From assembly GCA_025529335.1 (NCBI GenBank), contig JAMYHX010000121.1, positions 29,138 through 93,137 on the forward strand: DNA of 64,000 nucleotides, written 5' to 3'. Below the pieces are notes generated by a model. It was not told the DNA's origin. It worked only from the letters and a program-made list of their open reading frames with translations, and searched no databases. Shown here piece by piece: positions 58,626-64,000 of the stretch. The translations under genes were made by a program, and so were the position numbers. Source of the stretch: Rhizopus sp. PT2906 (taxonomy: Eukaryota > Mucoromycota > Mucoromycetes > Mucorales > Rhizopodaceae). Numbering within the stretch: position 1 is the stretch's first letter; each line of letters starts with the position of its first letter.

Positions 58626-59577
58626 TTATGCTTCTTTACCCAATTGTTCAGCCAGTTCTTTTCCACGATCACGAGCAGCAAAGACAGCATCAGATATGAT
58701 CTTTTTGAATTGATTTGATTCCAGGGATTGAATAGCAGCCTCTGTTGTGCCTTTAGGAGACGTTACCTTCTTACGTAAGGTGGCTAAATCATCTTGGGAT
58801 TCTTGGGCCATACGAGCAGCTCCCAAACATGTTTGCATAACAAGTGCCTTTGCAACATCTCGAGATAAACCAGCCTCAACTGCAGCATTTTCTATATAAT
58901 AACATAAGTATATACAATATAAGTATTGCCTCCGAATGTTTACCCATTGCTTCCATCATTAAAAAGAAATACGCAGGACCACTTCCGCTGAGAGCCGTGA
59001 CGGTATCCATGTGTGATTCATCTGTAATCCAAGATATCTGTTTAGCAATAGATTTCATAATACTTTCTGCTAGTTCTCGTTGTTCATTATTCACAGCATG
59101 TGTTGCATATAAACCCACAGCACCTTCGCCTATTAAAGCTGGAGTATTAGGCATACATCTCACAATTGATACAGGATGTTTTGAATTGATCCACTTGTTG
59201 ATATCGCTTGTTGTTATGCCTGCTGCTATTGACACCAGTAATATGGATGGATCTTTGTTAAATAAGGATGCCATGGAAGTGACGACTGATTTTAACACTT
59301 GGGGTTTCACAGATAAGATTACTATATTTGCACCTTCAGCTGCTATCAAGTTATCTGCTGTACTAGAAAAATCAGGGTATTTTGATTGCATATAGACACG
59401 TCTTTCTTCTGAGGGTTCAGAATAGCGCAAGTTGGTAGAAGGATATCCAGTCGACTGTAGTCCTGCCAAAATAGCTTCAGCCATGTTTCCTCCGCCAATG
59501 AATGAAATGATAGGCTTTGTGCTTATTTTTCCTTGAAGATGGGATGAAATGGTTTGTATTCTTGATAATAAGGTCAT
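58626..59577 (-). CDS. PRO3: Pyrroline-5-carboxylate reductase
   Basis: Two exons (58944-59577, 58626-58891) give 299 residues. Last step of proline synthesis: P5C plus NAD(P)H to proline. The Rossmann start ISFIGGGNMAEAILAGLQST, ILSVKPQVLKSVV, SIVRCMPNTPALIGEGAVGL and the family signature TVTALSGSGPAYFFLMMEAM are all intact. The C-terminal helical dimerisation domain includes VEAGLSRDVAKALVMQTCLG and VTSPKGTTEAAIQSLE. The intron falls right after the MEAM of the signature. About 20 residues precede the Rossmann strand; no convincing mitochondrial presequence. Confidence 0.97.
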
Positions 59578-60264
59578 ATCTTTATGTTGTATTGAAGAAA
59601 AAGAAAAAAAAGGGAGACTTTTTAAAGCAGTTGTCAAAAATGGTCAAAGCTTTCAATTTACCGTGCCGCAGTCCGATAAGCCGTCATCATTATTACTCAC
59701 ATATCAGTCACAGGAAATTAAAGTAAAAAAAAATCAATGTATAAAGGTGGCAGTGATTTTGAAACTGTGTTCATCTACGTGATGCCGAAATTCACCTATT
59801 GATTCCTTGACTTGGATAAAGCAAGGACACAAATACAAAAAAAGACAAAAAGGACTTTTCTTTTCTTGCGCCAAACTGAAAACTATGAAAAAAGGGGGAG
59901 ACAATAACGCGGATTGGTTTGGCTGTGGCATAAGCGTTTGAAAGTCTATGAAAGCGATCTTGTCATACTTTAGGGTTAGCTAGGGGATAGCTGGGGGATA
60001 GTTGATCTTGCTTTTTGGTTCAAAGAAAAGAAAAGAAAAAAAAAAGGAGATCAAAGAGTACTTGATAAATGTGGTCAACACTTTATAAAATATCAAGCTC
60101 ATTTTATGTATTTTATTGATGGTCCAAATGAGCGCAAAAATAATAAAATAAAATAAACGTCCACTCGAACCCGTTCAACTCGTTTGGAAGTAAATAGTAG
60201 CGAAAAACCCCTAATGGGGACAAAGGTAAAAAGGAAAGTGATGAGTAGAGCTATCAATGAAAAG
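59578..60264. other. Upstream region of P5CR
   Basis: AT-rich with CT/AG-rich runs; two overlapping open frames at 59517-59782 are shadows or chance frames. No gene supported. Confidence 0.5.
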
Positions 60265-60352
60265 TTAAATGAATTGCTTTAACCATACATTGTCAAATTC
60301 TGGTCGTATGTCTTTGAGGAGGCATTCAGCAACAGTGGCCATTATCTCCACT
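60265..60352 (-). pseudogene. Isolated coding-like exon
   Basis: The minus-strand frame reads EIMATVAECLLKDIRPEFDN then VWLKQFI and a stop, preceded by an AG acceptor. No upstream exon was found. It may be the last exon of a relic. Confidence 0.25.
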
Positions 60353-63058
60353 GGTAAGTCAAAATTGAACATGTTGGAAGCGTTTACTGTATTTTTATTA
60401 ATTATTGACATTAATTTTATAAAATGTTGTCATAAAATAAAAAAATTATTTGCGTAAAAAGACGACAAAGAAAAATATGTTTGAATAAAACGACATCATG
60501 CCAAAAGAGAGAGAGAGAGAGAGATAATGAGTATATGTAGAAAAAGAGAGAAACAGTATGTTAGTATTAGAGCACATATCCTAATATTAATCTTACTTAC
60601 CACCGAAGTGCATTCTGGGGAGAGTAGCGATAACTACCCAGGATAGTTTAAACAAAAAAAAAAAAAAAGGAACGGAGGACAGAGAGAACCCAGAGCACAA
60701 GAAGAGGCAGTTGGGAGAACGTTCCAGATATATACGCCAGAGAGCAAAGAGGGCGGGACAAGCGAGTCAGAGCAAGGACCATGAGGACAGGCTAGTTTTG
60801 ATTTGTGAATCTTTGAACACTTAAGTTAATTTCAACTCCAAGGCAGCCCACCTGTTAATATTACGAAAATATTCTTGGCGACGACGAATTTACATTTCAT
60901 GTAACATGAATTTTGTTCTCATCATGGGTGTATTTATTTTCGATCACAGGCGAATTTACTTTCTGGAAAGAGTGTATAGCTTAGTGTGGTAAACACTTGA
61001 TCATACCTCAATATTTATAAAGTCAGATATTGTTACATCCTTTTACATTTTTGTAATGTCCCTTGTAATTAGAAGATGTAACCACCGACCGACTCATGAA
61101 GATACCACGGACCTCGAACTGCATATCATCCATATGATTTTGCCCAAGATGTTTTATTTATTTTGTCTAGACTAAAATTTGAAAGTCAGGGGGAATAACA
61201 AAAGAGTAGATATAATCCAATTGAGCTTCTAATATCAGATGAATAAAATGAAGGATAAAAGAATGATGAGTAATACGACTAATTCAATAAAGCCATGTAG
61301 AGAGGTGTGTCATTCGTGTTTCATGTTGCAGCTGATTCATTTCATTTGAGGCATATAATTGATCAACCCGTGAGTCCAAGAAAATGTCAGTTTTAGATAA
61401 ACAAAAATGCAGTGATAGTGTATTCTGATAGAAATGAGAAGATCTCTTATAGATGCAGGTGCAATATAAGGCCGTCAGTGCATATAAAACTGAGTAATAA
61501 CATACTTCTCTATTTGACACACAGGCTAATTTTTTTGGTGACCCGTACTTATCACGATTATATTCAAGGGCTCCGTCCTGGATGAAAAAATATAAAAAGT
61601 CAGTAGTGATAACAGTTTAGGTTCTTATCACTGCATAATCTTTTTGTTCCGGGTTCTTGTTGTAGCAGTTTTATTTCTTTCTCTCCGAATGTTTTTTGAA
61701 AAGCGTTGTTTATTAAAGGCTCTAAGCGATATTTGAATAGCAATAGCAGAGCCGGCCTTAGCAACGCTGCCAAACATGTGGTTGCGTTTTCGGTAACATT
61801 TCCGAACACAACCTTGATGGCAGAAGCACCTCCCTCGTGTTAACCTCCCGGTATATAGTAAGATTCTCTAAAACTGAGTTTTTCGGACTCCGGTTTACAT
61901 GTTGTCTGATAATATCCATAACCTTGGTGGGGAGTAAAGTCTTGGATCTTGTAGGCTTGCTTCTCATTGTGTGGTATGTGCCAATAGATAGTATATTCTA
62001 TTGAAAAGCCTTGACATAGATTTCAATTCCTTTGCATACGGACAGGGCTAGACTTTTTATTCGCAGTTGCTTGCTTGCTAGGATAAACTCCTGTTACAAA
62101 GCCAACTTTGTTGATCGACATTAGCGATGCGCAGATTATAGCTAGCAAACCGAAAGAATTGTAAATCACTTTCTTTAGAGTCTAGACACTACATGTATTT
62201 TATCTTAAACGTAGCCTTCTACCGTATATTGACATCTTCCAATAAATAAAGTAAAGCATGTAAATGTCCACTCCTTACATGTCAATTATAATGCTTGTAA
62301 TGCGTGCCAATAGACTCCGAAGTATTTGTCACCGTTTATGCGTACATGGATCAAAAGAGAATTCTGACTAAAAGCACTAAATAGCTTTGTAATCTATTCC
62401 AATCAACATACATCTTACTTTTCTATTGCCCTTTAACTTTATTTTTTCTATATCCTTAATTAGAAGTGCTTTTTAATCTCAGATCCAACTGCTTTTTAAT
62501 CAATTACTTCAACATTGGAGATAATCCAGGCTTGGCTGATAAAAGAATAGCATTATTCTCGTATCGAATTCTATAAACAAATAAACAATAAAGAGAAAAG
62601 CCACATGATGGTCGGGATATTTACCTAAAAGTCAATCATCCTGACCGGTGACAGTTTTTGTCAAAAAAAAGAAGGAGGGAGTTAATAATGCAGAAATGGA
62701 CTGGGAACACAACATAAACAACAACAAACACATACACATAAAAAGGAGAGAGAGAGAATTAGATACAAAGCGCTATGCTTCTGAGATTCTAAACTGGCCA
62801 TTGAATATGATTGGCTGTAGACTATTCACAAACAAAAGAAAAAAGGGAGATGTAGATCAAATGGGAAATAAAGGTCAGCAGTTAAGAGGCCACATTTGTT
62901 TTATGAAACTTTATTCTCAACAAATATATAAATAGGTTCATCGTTTCTATAGTTTCTCTCTCTCTCTTTTTTTTTTTAAAAAAATTTAAAGTCTTCATTT
63001 ATATTCTCTTTTTTATATAAAAAGTGTAATCATTTCTAATTCAATTCAAAAAAGGGAA
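60353..63058. other. 2.7 kb stretch without a convincing gene
   Basis: Contains AG-rich tracts (60509-60526, 60651-60780) and minus-strand open frames at 61600-61967 (for example KTLLPTKVMDIIRQHVNRSP) that could be an eroded transposable element, and a CT-rich leader before 63059. Nothing firm. Confidence 0.4.
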
Positions 63059-64000
63059 ATGAAGCTTGATACGGGCCAACCGCCGCCGCCGTCACCCATA
63101 CCAGCATCGCCACATAAAGGTTGTAACTCAAGTACCTGTTGCTCACCAGCAAGACTTTGGCGTACCCTTCAAAACTTGATCAAGCAAAATGACCGGAAGG
63201 GACTTTTAGCATTCTTCAAAGATCCTCGTCTTGAGCACATTGTACGTGTTGCCCTCACTTCTCGTGTTTCGAATGATGGCTCCTTGTTACCTGCTTCTCA
63301 ACGACATACACTGGTGAGATTTGCAAGCCCTCAATTGGCTACCGAGGCACTTCCTTTGCTTGGTAAACGCTTGACGGATCTAAATGCACTACAGCTCGCT
63401 CTCTTGGAAAGTTCCGAATCGACTGTAATGGCATTACTGACGCAACTCAAACTCCATGCGTCTACAGAAGAGATGAAATCATTTGTTCAACATGTCTGGG
63501 GTCAAGGTAACACCTCTCTTCACCTGGCTGTCTTTCTGAACAGACCTCGTGTGGTCAAGGCTCTGCTTGATTTGGGTGCATCCGTGGATTGTTTGAATGC
63601 AAAACAAAAAAGTGTGATTGACTGCTGTCGTGACCAAAGCATGCTTGACATCCTGTCACCACCCCAAAAGAAGAAAGTTATCCAGCATAAATTACCTAAT
63701 ATGGAACCCATAGTTGTCAAGGATGAGCCAGTGGTTGCCAAGGATGAGCCAATGGTAGAACCTATGGTTGTCACCGAAGAAAGAGTTCAAAACACAATCA
63801 GCTATAATAATAACAATAATAACAACGAATCAGCCATGTTAGCACTTGAACAATATTTGCTACTCTTGAAACATCATGTGCAACAACAACAACAGTTCAA
63901 TACGTCAACAGCAGCAATGCATTATTCTTGTGCACAAACAGTGATCAGTCAGTTTATGAAGCAATCAGTCTATTTGTCTCAAGAAAAGAAGCCTCCTGAC
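63059..64000 (+). CDS. Ankyrin-repeat protein, 3' end beyond window
   Basis: One continuous open frame of 314 codons from ATG at 63059 to the window end, with no stop or needed intron. The start is Pro/Cys-rich (KLDTGQPPPPSPIPASPHKG), followed by a helical region (LWRTLQNLIKQNDRKGLLAF). One clear ankyrin repeat (GNTSLHLAVFLNRPRVVKAL, LDLGASVDCLNAKQKSVIDC) follows, with a weaker one before it. The C-terminal part has KDEPVVAKDEP-type short repeats, a poly-Asn run and a poly-Gln stretch (HHVQQQQQFN). The layout (N-terminal region, ankyrins, Gln/Asn-rich tail) suits a fungal transcription regulator of the Swi6/Mbp1 kind, but no KilA-N domain is visible, so this is only a suggestion. Confidence 0.8.
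   Translation, partial: MKLDTGQPPPPSPIPASPHKGCNSSTCCSPARLWRTLQNLIKQNDRKGLLAFFKDPRLEHIVRVALTSRVSNDGSLLPASQRHTLVRFASPQLATEALPLLGKRLTDLNALQLALLESSESTVMALLTQLKLHASTEEMKSFVQHVWGQGNTSLHLAVFLNRPRVVKALLDLGASVDCLNAKQKSVIDCCRDQSMLDILSPPQKKKVIQHKLPNMEPIVVKDEPVVAKDEPMVEPMVVTEERVQNTISYNNNNNNNESAMLALEQYLLLLKHHVQQQQQFNTSTAAMHYSCAQTVISQFMKQSVYLSQEKKPPD

Noticed and set aside
60121..60210. Possible tRNA from a GGTTCGAG-like box
   Set aside because: On the minus strand GGGTTCGAGTGG occurs, but no A box, anticodon arm or acceptor stem can be paired around it.

Overview
This window is nuclear DNA of an early-diverging filamentous fungus, most likely a Mucorales-type member of the Mucoromycota. Genes are dense and carry many 40-90 nt GT-AG introns in AT-rich DNA. 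The protein complement is eukaryotic and fungal: KEX2, TUP1, ERO1, KAR5, a Zn(II)2Cys6 regulator, an Nha1-type antiporter. The relics (a Fanzor fragment beside a serine recombinase, SWIM and Tc1/mariner remnants) also suit Mucorales. The order-level call is inference; no rRNA or tRNA gene was seen. Exon models were built by hand by joining reading frames at splice sites that keep phase, so they are strong where family motifs run across the joins.

Layout. 0-5 kb: zinc-cluster regulator (minus, open at the window start), cytochrome c (plus), R3HCC1-like protein (minus), nuclear poly(A)-binding protein PABPN1/Pab2 (minus). 5.8-9.9 kb: a complete 23-exon telomerase reverse transcriptase (plus), tail-to-tail with the karyogamy protein KAR5 (minus). 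12.2-13.5 kb: a helical protein with PPAY motifs and NQR-type repeats. 13.6-20.4 kb: an accessory island with an uncharacterised spliced gene, a SWIM-finger relic bracketed by inverted 12-mers, a dispersed repeat copy, and an IS607-like pair (serine recombinase plus C-terminal Fanzor/TnpB fragment). 20.6-26.6 kb: TUP1, acetyl-CoA synthetase, ITPase. 26.6-30.3 kb: gene-poor, with a pogo-like MITE and decayed coding pieces. 30.3-34.5 kb: a polytopic receptor-like protein and a Na+/H+ antiporter. 35.1-36.8 kb: RIO2 kinase, followed by a broken DDE transposase. 37.8-43.1 kb: CFP1/Spp1-like PHD protein, kexin, alpha/beta hydrolase. 43.1-47.3 kb: repeats and relics. 47.4-58.0 kb: membrane glycosyltransferase-like protein, HemW/RSAD1 radical SAM protein, ERO1, FAD synthase, GH125 mannosidase. 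58.1-59.6 kb: RPA3 and pyrroline-5-carboxylate reductase. 59.6-63.0 kb: mostly empty. 63.1 kb to the end: an ankyrin-repeat protein open at the window end.

Themes. The genes are mostly housekeeping: telomere, replication and ribosome maturation (TERT, RPA3, RIO2); secretory pathway (ERO1, KEX2, GH125, glycosyltransferase-like protein); central metabolism (ACS, P5CR, FAD synthase, cytochrome c); gene regulation (TUP1, CFP1, zinc cluster). Several convergent pairs have stop codons only 12-98 nt apart, so their transcripts probably overlap. The most unusual locus is the decayed IS607/Fanzor element at 18.6-20.4 kb. A family of dispersed inverted-repeat elements recurs at 18.1, 25.4, 43.1, 45.4 and 55.7 kb.
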